Positions 15,866 through 23,147 of a stretch of DNA of 64,000 nucleotides are shown here, in pieces (within the stretch, counting starts at the first letter, position 1; each line of letters starts with the position of its first letter). Made by a program: the position numbers and the translations under genes. The notes beneath the pieces are model-generated. The model searched no databases, had not been told where the DNA came from, and was given only the letters and a program-made list of their open reading frames with translations. Source of the DNA: CAINVV01 sp963663005 (lineage in GTDB: Bacteria; Bacteroidota; Bacteroidia; Bacteroidales; Prolixibacteraceae); assembly GCA_963663005.2 (NCBI GenBank), contig CAXXHH010000003.1, positions 496,001 through 560,000 of the forward strand, given 5' to 3'.

Positions 15866-17017
15866 AAACACCTTCTCAAACTTCTCCAATTTTGGCTGAA
15901 TCACCATCCTGCAATAGGGTTCATTCTTGTGCATCCTGTAATATTCCTGATGGTAATCTTCCGCGGCGTAGAACTTAGTTAAGGGCTGCACCTGCGTAAC
16001 TATCGGACTGTTGTAAACTTTTGCCTTGTTCAACGCTGCAATCAATTCGTTCGCAATCTCCTGCTGATCCTTATTCTGATAGAAAATAACTGACCGATAT
16101 TGGGTTCCAACGTCCGCGCCCTGCCTATTTAAAGTAGTAGGATCATGTACCGTGAAAAAAACTTTCAGTATCTCCTCCACGCTTGTCTTTTTGGAATCAA
16201 AGACTATCTGCACTACTTCAGCATGGCCTGTTTCCCCCGTGCAGACTTCCCGGTAGGTTGGATTAGACAACTTGCCACCCGAATAGCCGGAAGTCACACT
16301 TTCCATGCCCTGCAAACTCTTGTAAATGGCTTCTATACACCAAAAACAACCACCGCCCAAGGTTATGGTTTCAAGTGCAGAGGCATTTTGAGAAACGAGA
16401 GCCGCATTATCTGGTTCGAAATCCAGCGCAATCGAATTCATACAATAGCGTTTCCCGGTAGGCTTCGGTCCGTCATCAAAAAGATGACCAAGATGTCCGC
16501 CACAACGACCGCAAAGGGCTTCAGTCCGATCCATTCCATAGCTATGATCCGACTTAAAAATAATACTCCCGGGATCTACCTGCTCAAAAAAACTTGGCCA
16601 GCCGCATTCGCTGGCAAACTTGGCATCAGACCTGAAAAGGCGAAATCCGCAGGCTGCACAATAGTATGTTCCTTTGCCGGTATAGTCCCAATATTTACCC
16701 GTAAATGACCGTTCGGTCGCTTTATTCCTGGAAACTTCATACAAATCCTTTGGCAAAACCTTCTTCCATTCTGAATCCGGAATATTCAATTTGGTTTGGT
16801 CAGTCTTGGAATAATAGGGATTTCCTGGCTTCGTATCTTTGTTGGAGTTCATGTTATAGGGATTTGATGCGTTTGAATTGTGCCTGACTGGTAAAACAAT
16901 CTTCTCAATGCGTTTCACCGTGCGTGATATCAAATCATTTGGAAAACAAAAGATTGACACGACAAGGGCGATCTTGAGTAGCAGAAAAAGTGCCAGAAAA
17001 ATTGTTTTCTTCTTCAT
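15848..17017 (-). CDS. msrAB: Bifunctional peptide methionine sulfoxide reductase, MsrB-MsrA fusion, exported or anchored
   Basis: This 389-residue fusion repairs both diastereomers of methionine sulfoxide. After an N-terminal hydrophobic segment (about 4-25, signal or anchor) comes MsrB (about 70-205). MsrB has two zinc CxxC pairs (YYCAACG, LCGRCGG) and the catalytic Cys in RYCMNS. MsrA (about 215-385) follows with the catalytic GGGCFWC and the conserved YAAEDYHQEYY. The hydrophobic start predicts action outside the cytoplasm. The gene order is B then A. The C-terminal codons lie inside an inverted repeat. Confidence 0.93.
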   Translation of the reverse strand: MKKKTIFLALFLLLKIALVVSIFCFPNDLISRTVKRIEKIVLPVRHNSNASNPYNMNSNKDTKPGNPYYSKTDQTKLNIPDSEWKKVLPKDLYEVSRNKATERSFTGKYWDYTGKGTYYCAACGFRLFRSDAKFASECGWPSFFEQVDPGSIIFKSDHSYGMDRTEALCGRCGGHLGHLFDDGPKPTGKRYCMNSIALDFEPDNAALVSQNASALETITLGGGCFWCIEAIYKSLQGMESVTSGYSGGKLSNPTYREVCTGETGHAEVVQIVFDSKKTSVEEILKVFFTVHDPTTLNRQGADVGTQYRSVIFYQNKDQQEIANELIAALNKAKVYNSPIVTQVQPLTKFYAAEDYHQEYYRMHKNEPYCRMVIQPKLEKFEKVFGRSEK

Positions 17018-17073
17018 ATCTATTGATTCACTTTATGAATCTTTTTACGAAGAAAACAGCAGGAAGTTTACAT

Positions 17074-17445
17074 TCAGAAACGAAGAAATCCCCTCCTCTT
17101 GGTGCCTTGCTTAAACAGGACAACGTCCGCCTTTTCGGAGGTAATCAGGCAACCGGTACTTATTTTATCAAACCATGGGAGAATTTTTTTGGTAAAACTC
17201 TCTATTTTATCTTCCTCGTCAACGATCTCAACTACTACCGGCAACTTCTCTGTAATCTCCCAAAATTTGTTAGATCGGATTACACTACTGGAACCAAAAC
17301 CCATGGCTCCCTTCAAAACGGTTGCACCCGCCAAACCATACCGCTTTGCAGCAAAAACGAGCGTTTCATACAGCAATCCATGCTTGAATTTGTCTGTCGA
17401 ACTAAGGTAAACCCTTAAAATCCGGATCTCTTTATTCGTATCCAT
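17074..17445 (-). CDS. DUF190 family protein
   Basis: This 123-residue protein has the DUF190 fold, a GlnB-like ferredoxin fold. It begins IRILRVYLSSTDKFKHG, followed by LVFAAKRYGLAGATVLKGAMGFG and VVVEIVDEEDKIESF, all typical. It lies 2 bp downstream of crcB, a very common association, so a modulatory role on fluoride export is often inferred. No catalytic residues are recognisable. Confidence 0.88.
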   Translation of the reverse strand: MDTNKEIRILRVYLSSTDKFKHGLLYETLVFAAKRYGLAGATVLKGAMGFGSSSVIRSNKFWEITEKLPVVVEIVDEEDKIESFTKKILPWFDKISTGCLITSEKADVVLFKQGTKRRGFLRF

Positions 17446-17447
17446 GA

Positions 17448-17825
17448 TTAAAATATTTTAGCGACACCATTACCCAAAAAAACGGCCACAAGTCCCAAGA
17501 AAACACTTAGTCCCGTATAAAGTGCAAAATTACAGAAGTCGCCATCGCGCAACAACGTCATATTTTCGCTGGCAAAAGTAGAGAAAGTCGTAAATCCCCC
17601 GCAGAATCCGACGGTCAGGAAAATTCGCCATTCATCGTTAATCATATTTGTCCTTTCGGAAATGCCAAAAATCAGACCTATTAACAAACAGCCCAGAATA
17701 TTGACAACCATGGTTCCATACGGGAAGGCAGAAATCAGACTGTTTTGCACAGCTCTGGCTGTGAGGTATCTGGCAATTCCTCCTAAAAAACTTCCAAACC
17801 CTATGTAAAGTAACGTCTTAAGCAT
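17448..17825 (-). CDS. crcB: Fluoride exporter CrcB/Fluc
   Basis: This 125-residue four-helix membrane protein forms dual-topology dimeric fluoride channels. Landmarks are GFGSFLGGIARYL at the N-terminus, PYGTMVVNILGCLLIG with the pore Asn, and the central break GFCGGFTTFSTFASE that binds Na+ and lines the F- path. It is followed closely by the DUF190 gene. I looked upstream for a fluoride riboswitch and saw none. Confidence 0.95.
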   Translation of the reverse strand: MLKTLLYIGFGSFLGGIARYLTARAVQNSLISAFPYGTMVVNILGCLLIGLIFGISERTNMINDEWRIFLTVGFCGGFTTFSTFASENMTLLRDGDFCNFALYTGLSVFLGLVAVFLGNGVAKIF

Positions 17826-17852
17826 AAACGAAGATAGTGAAAAAGATAGGAG

Positions 17853-18626
17853 TTAGGAGATAGGAGACGTGAGATTTGGTTCTTTGTGGATTAATTTCAG
17901 AAACAACTCCATCCCTCTTCTTTTGGAATCGTCGAGGTGATAAAAAATATTCTCTCGAAAATATTCTTCAAACGGATAATCAGGATACTGAACCAAATAC
18001 TCCGATATTACCTCAGGTATATGCACAATCCCGTTCTGAAGTGCGGCAGAAAATTCGGCAATAAAACGTTCGTCCAGCGGTTTATTGGCAACCCAGCATG
18101 CAAAAACGAAGTCCAGGCCAGTCAACGCTTTCCACGCTTCACCCAAATCATATACGTACGGGAAATGCGATTCCGCCTCAAACACGCGATCACCGATAAT
18201 CACACCGGCAGTCGTCCCTTTTATATCTTCACTGATGTAATTCAGACTGCCCTGTTGCCATTCTGGTTGAATTTTCCAATAATCCCTTGCCAGGATTCTG
18301 ACTAACTGAACAGATGTTCTCGACTGATAATCAAGCACTATTCTCTTGATTTGGTCGATAGGTACGTGACTAACCAACACCACTGTTCTGACCCTTCCCG
18401 AGCAGGAGATGCAAAAATCAGTTACGATATTTGCCCCCGGGATATTCGAAATCTCAGCTACCGGGATAATTCCGATATCCACGGTACCATCTTTTAATTT
18501 GTCGGCGCAAACAGAGGGAACATCCAGCGACAAATCGATCGACTCAAGGAGGTCTGAGTGTGTAATTCCGTATAGAAATGGCTTGGTATTCAGGTAGGTT
18601 ATAGCAGATATCTTTATTTTATCCAT
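17853..18626 (-). CDS. mqnA: Chorismate dehydratase of the futalosine menaquinone pathway
   Basis: This 257-residue periplasmic-binding-protein-like enzyme converts chorismate to 3-[(1-carboxyvinyl)oxy]benzoate, the first step of the futalosine route. The family start KISAITYLNTKPFLYG and the segments GIIPVAEI and TTAGVIIGDRVF are clear. No other mqn gene is in the window. Its presence implies this organism makes menaquinone by the futalosine route rather than by MenF/MenD. A TAnnTTTG box lies 18 bp upstream. Confidence 0.9.
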   Translation of the reverse strand: MDKIKISAITYLNTKPFLYGITHSDLLESIDLSLDVPSVCADKLKDGTVDIGIIPVAEISNIPGANIVTDFCISCSGRVRTVVLVSHVPIDQIKRIVLDYQSRTSVQLVRILARDYWKIQPEWQQGSLNYISEDIKGTTAGVIIGDRVFEAESHFPYVYDLGEAWKALTGLDFVFACWVANKPLDERFIAEFSAALQNGIVHIPEVISEYLVQYPDYPFEEYFRENIFYHLDDSKRRGMELFLKLIHKEPNLTSPIS

Positions 18627-18643
18627 GATAGAATTTTATCGTC

Positions 18644-18651
18644 CAAATTTA
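18644..18651 (-). promoter_or_regulatory. -7 box upstream of mqnA
   Basis: Read on the minus strand it is TAAATTTG, matching TAnnTTTG, 18 bp before the mqnA ATG. Confidence 0.5.
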
Positions 18652-18719
18652 CGAAAGTTTAAGGCTGATTCTTTATCGGATACGCAAAAAACGGACTTCT
18701 GTAACAACGCGGAATTTGT

Positions 18720-18727
18720 TACTTTTG
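18720..18727 (+). promoter_or_regulatory. -7 box upstream of purB
   Basis: TACTTTTG matches TAnnTTTG and lies 27 bp before the purB ATG. Confidence 0.5.
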
Positions 18728-18753
18728 CAGATTAATTGTAAAATGCCTTCTCA

Positions 18754-20103
18754 ATGGAATTGCAGATGTTAACGGCAATCTCGCCTATCGATGGCAGATA
18801 CCGCGATAAAGTAGCTGAACTTGGTGACTACTTTTCCGAATTCGCCCTGATCAAATACAGGCTTTTTGTTGAAGTTGAATACTTTATAGCGCTGACAGAA
18901 ATTCCGCTACCGCAGCTTCCTGATTTATCAAATGAGACAAAATCGGATCTCCGGAATTTATACCATAACTTTTCACTCAGTGATGCGGGCAGAATTAAAG
19001 AGATTGAAAAGGTGACCAATCACGATGTCAAGGCAGTGGAATACTTCCTGAAGGAAAAATTTGATGCAATCGGGCTCGAATCATGCAAGGAGTTTATCCA
19101 TTTCGGACTTACATCTCAGGATATTAATAACACGGCGGTGCCCTGCTCGATGCAGGATGCTCTCAATGAGGTCTATCTTCCTGCCATGAATGGGCTGGTT
19201 GCCAAACTGAAAGAATTGTCCACCACCTGGAAAGACATACCGATGCTGGCTAAGACCCACGGGCAACCAGCTTCTCCTACCCTTTTGGGGAAAGAAATCA
19301 AGGTTTTTGTAGAACGGCTGGAGGTACAACTAAGTCAACTGGCAACAATTCAGTGTCATGCCAAATTTGGCGGCGCTACCGGAAACCTCAACGCGCATCA
19401 TATCGCCTATCCGGAAATCGATTGGATCAAATTCGCCAATAATTTTGTCAGAAATTCCCTGAAACTGGAGCGCTCACAAACAACAACTCAAATTGCTCAT
19501 TATGATAACTATGCGGCCTTTTTTGATTGTTTGAAAAGAATCAACACCATCCTGATTGATCTCGATCGCGATTTCTGGAGTTATATTTCCATGAACTATT
19601 TTAAGCAGCAAATCAAAAAAGGGGAGATTGGTTCCTCGGCCATGCCACATAAAGTCAACCCGATCGATTTTGAAAATTCGGAAGGAAATCTTGGTGTTGC
19701 GAATGCACTTTTCGAGCATCTTTCGGCCAAGCTACCCATTTCCAGACTGCAGCGTGATCTGACCGACTCTACCGTTCTTCGCAACGTCGGAGTACCACTC
19801 GCACACACCTTACTGTCTATCAAGTCAACCATGAAAGGTTTGGGTAAATTGCTCCTCAACCCGGAAATGATTAATCGTGACCTCGAAGATAACTGGAGCG
19901 TTGTGGCCGAGGCCATTCAGACGATTTTAAGGCGCGAAGCCTATCCCAATCCGTACGAAGCACTGAAAGACCTTACCCGCGTGAACCAAAAAATTGACCA
20001 AAACGTTTTCCTCGAGTTTATCAATGGGCTTTCGGTCTCCGAAGAATTAAAAGCAGAACTGAGAAAAATTACGCCGCAGAATTACACAGGTGTAGTTTCG
20101 TAA
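18754..20103 (+). CDS. purB: Adenylosuccinate lyase
   Basis: PurB cleaves SAICAR and adenylosuccinate in purine synthesis. The 449-residue protein belongs to the fumarase/aspartase superfamily. Its signature loop GSSAMPHKVNPIDFENSEGN contains the catalytic Ser, TSQDINNTAVP is the N-terminal catalytic region, and THGQPASPTLLGKE carries the His. The first ATG is used; a second at 18766 would remove only four residues. An ABC exporter gene follows after 18 bp. Confidence 0.96.
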   Translation: MELQMLTAISPIDGRYRDKVAELGDYFSEFALIKYRLFVEVEYFIALTEIPLPQLPDLSNETKSDLRNLYHNFSLSDAGRIKEIEKVTNHDVKAVEYFLKEKFDAIGLESCKEFIHFGLTSQDINNTAVPCSMQDALNEVYLPAMNGLVAKLKELSTTWKDIPMLAKTHGQPASPTLLGKEIKVFVERLEVQLSQLATIQCHAKFGGATGNLNAHHIAYPEIDWIKFANNFVRNSLKLERSQTTTQIAHYDNYAAFFDCLKRINTILIDLDRDFWSYISMNYFKQQIKKGEIGSSAMPHKVNPIDFENSEGNLGVANALFEHLSAKLPISRLQRDLTDSTVLRNVGVPLAHTLLSIKSTMKGLGKLLLNPEMINRDLEDNWSVVAEAIQTILRREAYPNPYEALKDLTRVNQKIDQNVFLEFINGLSVSEELKAELRKITPQNYTGVVS

Positions 20104-20121
20104 AACCATAAAATTAAAAAA

Positions 20122-21942
20122 GTGAAGGGTCTTTACTATTTACTGAAACGGTTCTTACCGCCCTACAAAGGGTATGTCATCATGAACATTGTGTTCAACC
20201 TTCTGGGAGCTGTTTTTGGAGCATTTCAATTTATTGCACTTACTCCGGTTCTTGGGGTACTCTTTGACACACAGCCGGTCGTTGCCAAACCCGCAGACTG
20301 GAGTCTCTCACTCGGTAACCTGAAAGACAATCTTCTTTACCTGATAAGCGAAATGATAAAAACCAGCGGAAAAGAGCGCGCTCTGATCTACCTTGGTTTG
20401 TTCATCATAGTGATGGTTATTCTGAAGGTTGGCTTCACTTATCTGGCCTCCTTTGTAATGGTGCCGTTGCGAAACGGAGTAGTATGCGATATCCGAAACC
20501 AGATTTACAACAAGATTTTATCCTTGCCTATTGGTTTCTTCTCAGAAGAACGGAAGGGCGATATCATTGCCCGCACAACCGGTGATGTTCAGGAAGTTGA
20601 CAATTCCATTTTCAATTCAATTGAAATGATGTTCAAAGATCCGATGATTATCCTGATCTCGCTCTTTGTCATGATTTATATGTCGTGGGAATTGACCCTG
20701 TTCGTATTTTTACTCCTGCCAGTGGTGGGCTATTTCATTGGGAAAGTAGGTAAAAGTCTGAAGAAGCCGTCGATGCGCGGACAGAACAAGATGGGAGAAT
20801 TGCTTTCCACCATCGAGGAATCACTTTCCGGCCTTCGGATCATTAAGGCATTTAATGCCGAAAAAAAGATGAAAACTGTCTTCGCAAAGCAGAATACAGA
20901 ATATTACCACATCATGAACAACCTGATGTGGCGCAGGTATTTGGCTCATCCAATGAGTGAATTACTCGGAACAATGGTAATTGTAGTGGTTTTATGGTAT
21001 GGCGGTCGCCTGGTTCTCAGCAACACCAGCTCTTTGTCTCCACAGGAATTTATCACCTACCTGGTATTCTTCTACAGCATTATCAACCCCGCAAAATCCT
21101 TTTCCACTTCACTTTACTCGGTTCAGAAAGGTTTGGCATCGATGGAACGAATTGATATGATCCTGCTGGCTGAAAATAATATCGTCAACAAACCGGATGC
21201 AATAACTGTGAAGGAGTTCAATACTCAAATTGAATATAAAAACGTACGATTTAAATATATCGAAGACGAAGTACTGAAAAATGTATCCCTGACGATCGAA
21301 AAAGGAAAGACTATTGCACTGGTTGGACAGTCCGGTTCGGGCAAGTCCACTTTTGTCGATCTCTTGCCCCGTTTTTGGGACATTACGTCAGGGAATATCC
21401 TGGTAGACGGTATTGACATCAGAGATTATAAAATCGCGGATTTAAGGGGCTTAATGGGCAATGTAAACCAGGATCCAATCCTCTTCAATGATACTTTTTA
21501 TAACAACATTTCATTTGGGGTAGAAACAGCCACTGAAGAGGAGGTTATATCGGCAGCAAAAGTTGCCAACGCGCATGAGTTTATCAGTACGTCGCCGGAT
21601 GGCTATCTGACCAATATTGGTGACAGAGGGGGAAAATTATCGGGCGGACAACGTCAGCGTATCTCCATTGCGAGAGCGGTGCTTAAAAATCCACCAATCC
21701 TGATTCTTGATGAAGCTACATCGGCATTGGATACTGAATCCGAAAAACTGGTACAGGAAGCCCTTGAAAATTTAATGAAAAACCGCACCTCGATTGTTAT
21801 TGCTCACCGGCTCTCGACAATCAAAAAGGCAGATCTAATCTGCGTGTTCCACGAAGGCGAAATTGTGGAAAGAGGTACGCACGATCAGCTGTTAGCAATC
21901 GGAGGTATCTACAAAAAACTTCATTCGTTGCAAAATTTTTAA
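20122..21942 (+). CDS. ABC exporter, fused permease-ATPase (MsbA-like)
   Basis: This 606-residue half-transporter has an N-terminal six-helix exporter domain (about 1-330). The ATPase domain (about 355-606) has Walker A GQSGSGKST, signature LSGGQRQRISIARA, Walker B ILILDEATSALD and the switch His in IVIAHRLS. It resembles the lipid/multidrug exporters (MsbA group) and would work as a homodimer in the inner membrane. The substrate cannot be assigned. Translation starts at GTG (20122); no nearer upstream ATG exists. It is 18 bp behind purB and probably cotranscribed with it. Confidence 0.9.
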   Translation: MKGLYYLLKRFLPPYKGYVIMNIVFNLLGAVFGAFQFIALTPVLGVLFDTQPVVAKPADWSLSLGNLKDNLLYLISEMIKTSGKERALIYLGLFIIVMVILKVGFTYLASFVMVPLRNGVVCDIRNQIYNKILSLPIGFFSEERKGDIIARTTGDVQEVDNSIFNSIEMMFKDPMIILISLFVMIYMSWELTLFVFLLLPVVGYFIGKVGKSLKKPSMRGQNKMGELLSTIEESLSGLRIIKAFNAEKKMKTVFAKQNTEYYHIMNNLMWRRYLAHPMSELLGTMVIVVVLWYGGRLVLSNTSSLSPQEFITYLVFFYSIINPAKSFSTSLYSVQKGLASMERIDMILLAENNIVNKPDAITVKEFNTQIEYKNVRFKYIEDEVLKNVSLTIEKGKTIALVGQSGSGKSTFVDLLPRFWDITSGNILVDGIDIRDYKIADLRGLMGNVNQDPILFNDTFYNNISFGVETATEEEVISAAKVANAHEFISTSPDGYLTNIGDRGGKLSGGQRQRISIARAVLKNPPILILDEATSALDTESEKLVQEALENLMKNRTSIVIAHRLSTIKKADLICVFHEGEIVERGTHDQLLAIGGIYKKLHSLQNF

Positions 21943-21960
21943 TCACCTATAAAAACAAAA

Positions 21961-21990
21961 ATGGGGAGCAGTTGCTCCCCATCTTTGTTT
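21961..21990. terminator. Bidirectional terminator between ABC exporter and HU genes
   Basis: The hairpin ATGGGGAGC/GCTCCCCAT (21961-21969 with 21974-21982) has A/T-rich flanks on both sides. It suits the plus-strand exporter gene and the minus-strand HU gene, which converge here. Confidence 0.85.
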
Positions 21991-22004
21991 TTTGGTGGTA
22001 ATCG

Positions 22005-22277
22005 TTACTGTACAGCATCGGTTAATTCATTGCCTGCTTTAAATTTAACGACTTTTTTGCCGGCAATTTTAATAACTGCACCAGTTTGTGGATTGCGGCC
22101 AGTGCGTGCAGGACGATCAGAAACAGAGAATGATCCAAATCCGACAAGTGCCAGACGATCGCCTTGTTTTAAGGCTTCAGATGTAGTTTTTACAAAAGCT
22201 TCGATTGCTTTCTTGGCATCAGCCTTAGTCATACCGGCTTCTGCAGCAACGGCGTCAATTAATTGCGCTTTGTTCAT
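22005..22277 (-). CDS. hup: HU-family DNA-binding protein
   Basis: This 90-residue histone-like protein begins MNKAQLIDAVAAEAGMTKADAKKAIEAF. It has the DNA-intercalating arm GRNPQTGAVIKIAGKKVVKFKAGNEL with the RNP motif. It is full length for HU and would act as a nucleoid-bending homodimer. Its 3' end faces the ABC exporter gene across a shared terminator. Confidence 0.95.
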   Translation of the reverse strand: MNKAQLIDAVAAEAGMTKADAKKAIEAFVKTTSEALKQGDRLALVGFGSFSVSDRPARTGRNPQTGAVIKIAGKKVVKFKAGNELTDAVQ

Positions 22278-22532
22278 AATAAAAAGGATAATAAATGGTT
22301 AATAATTTAGATTAATTCAAAAAAAATTGCGTTTGTCAGATCGAAACCACCAGTTTTATGTTAAAAGTGTGAACAACCCAATTTTCTTCGGATAAACCTG
22401 CATTTGGCCAATTCAATGTTAAAATTGATTCAAACGATTTAGCTGGACTAATTTCTACACAATTTTCTAGATATCAAAATTTTCGTACACTTTTTATCGC
22501 ATAAATAGATTTAATTTTTTTTAAGGGATATT

Positions 22533-22562
22533 TTTGTCGATTGGAAAAAAGGTTTACTTTTG
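22533..22562 (+). promoter_or_regulatory. Promoter of the tRNA-Ser/tRNA-Trp pair
   Basis: TTTG at 22533-22536 and TACTTTTG at 22555-22562 are separated by 18 bp, close to the Bacteroidota -33/-7 arrangement. They lie 13 bp before the tRNA-Ser gene. Confidence 0.65.
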
Positions 22563-22575
22563 CACTCGCTAAGAA

Positions 22576-22660
22576 GGAGAGATGGCAGAGTGGTCGATTG
22601 CGGCGGTCTTGAAAACCGTTGTACCGTGAGGTACCGGGGGTTCGAATCCCTCTCTCTCCG
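22576..22660 (+). tRNA. tRNA-Ser (anticodon TGA)
   Basis: An 85-nt class II tRNA. The acceptor stem GGAGAGA pairs fully with TCTCTCC, the anticodon loop is CTTGAAA (TGA), the variable arm is long, and the T loop is TTCGAAT. No encoded CCA is present. Confidence 0.95.
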
Positions 22661-22665
22661 CAGAT

Positions 22666-22738
22666 ACGGGTGTAGCTCAGTCGGTAGAGCACTGGTCTCC
22701 AAAACCAGGTGTCGGGCGTTCGAGTCGCTCCTCCCGTG
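22666..22738 (+). tRNA. tRNA-Trp (anticodon CCA)
   Basis: A 73-nt tRNA. The anticodon stem is CTGGT/ACCAG with loop CTCCAAA (CCA), the D stem is GCTC/GAGC and the T loop is TTCGAGT. The acceptor stem ACGGGTG/CTCCCGT has a T-T mismatch at position 6:67. It lies 5 bp after tRNA-Ser. Confidence 0.93.
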
Positions 22739-22882
22739 CAACTTTCCCCCCCTCAAACATACAGCGGTTTATTCTTCCTAAAGAACCATTTTTGGCAACT
22801 CGCATTTCTACCTTGCGCGTAACCGAAAATCCAAATAAGCCAATTCAAATATCACAAAATCAAAATATTAAGCATTCATATT

Positions 22883-22954
22883 CGCGCGGTTGGAGGACGC
22901 ATCGCGCGGTTGGAAGACGCATCATGTGGCAATAGGATGCATCACGATGCATCC
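22883..22954. repeat. REP-like element with GGATGCAT palindrome
   Basis: Two tandem 20-mers that differ at one base (CGCGCGGTTGGAGGACGCAT type, 22883-22902 and 22903-22922) precede the palindrome GGATGCAT-CACG-ATGCATCC (22935-22954). The same palindrome type with compensatory changes is found at 60866-60885. The rest of the 22739-23147 gap contains CT-rich words (TCTCCTATCTCATATCTC, near 22962-23000) and no supportable gene. Confidence 0.75.
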
Positions 22955-23147
22955 CTACGGGTCTCTCCTATCTCATATCTCATGTCTTGTATCTCTTCTC
23001 TTCTGCTTGTCAAAATTTCAGTTGCTCTCTTTGATAGCCTGTCTGCTCTCCGCAAAAAACTGACAGATAGTCAGCCGCAATCTAATGGCACAGGCTTTGA
23101 TCCAAACAAGTATCATGTGAAATTTTTAACTTAAAATAGGCTTATAA

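Noticed and set aside
17826..17900. Fluoride riboswitch upstream of crcB
   Set aside because: The upstream bases are a GATAGGAG word repeat and the end of mqnA. The conserved riboswitch core was not found.
22883..22922. Tandem 20-mers considered as a CRISPR remnant
   Set aside because: The copies are directly adjacent without spacers, there are only two, and no cas gene is present.
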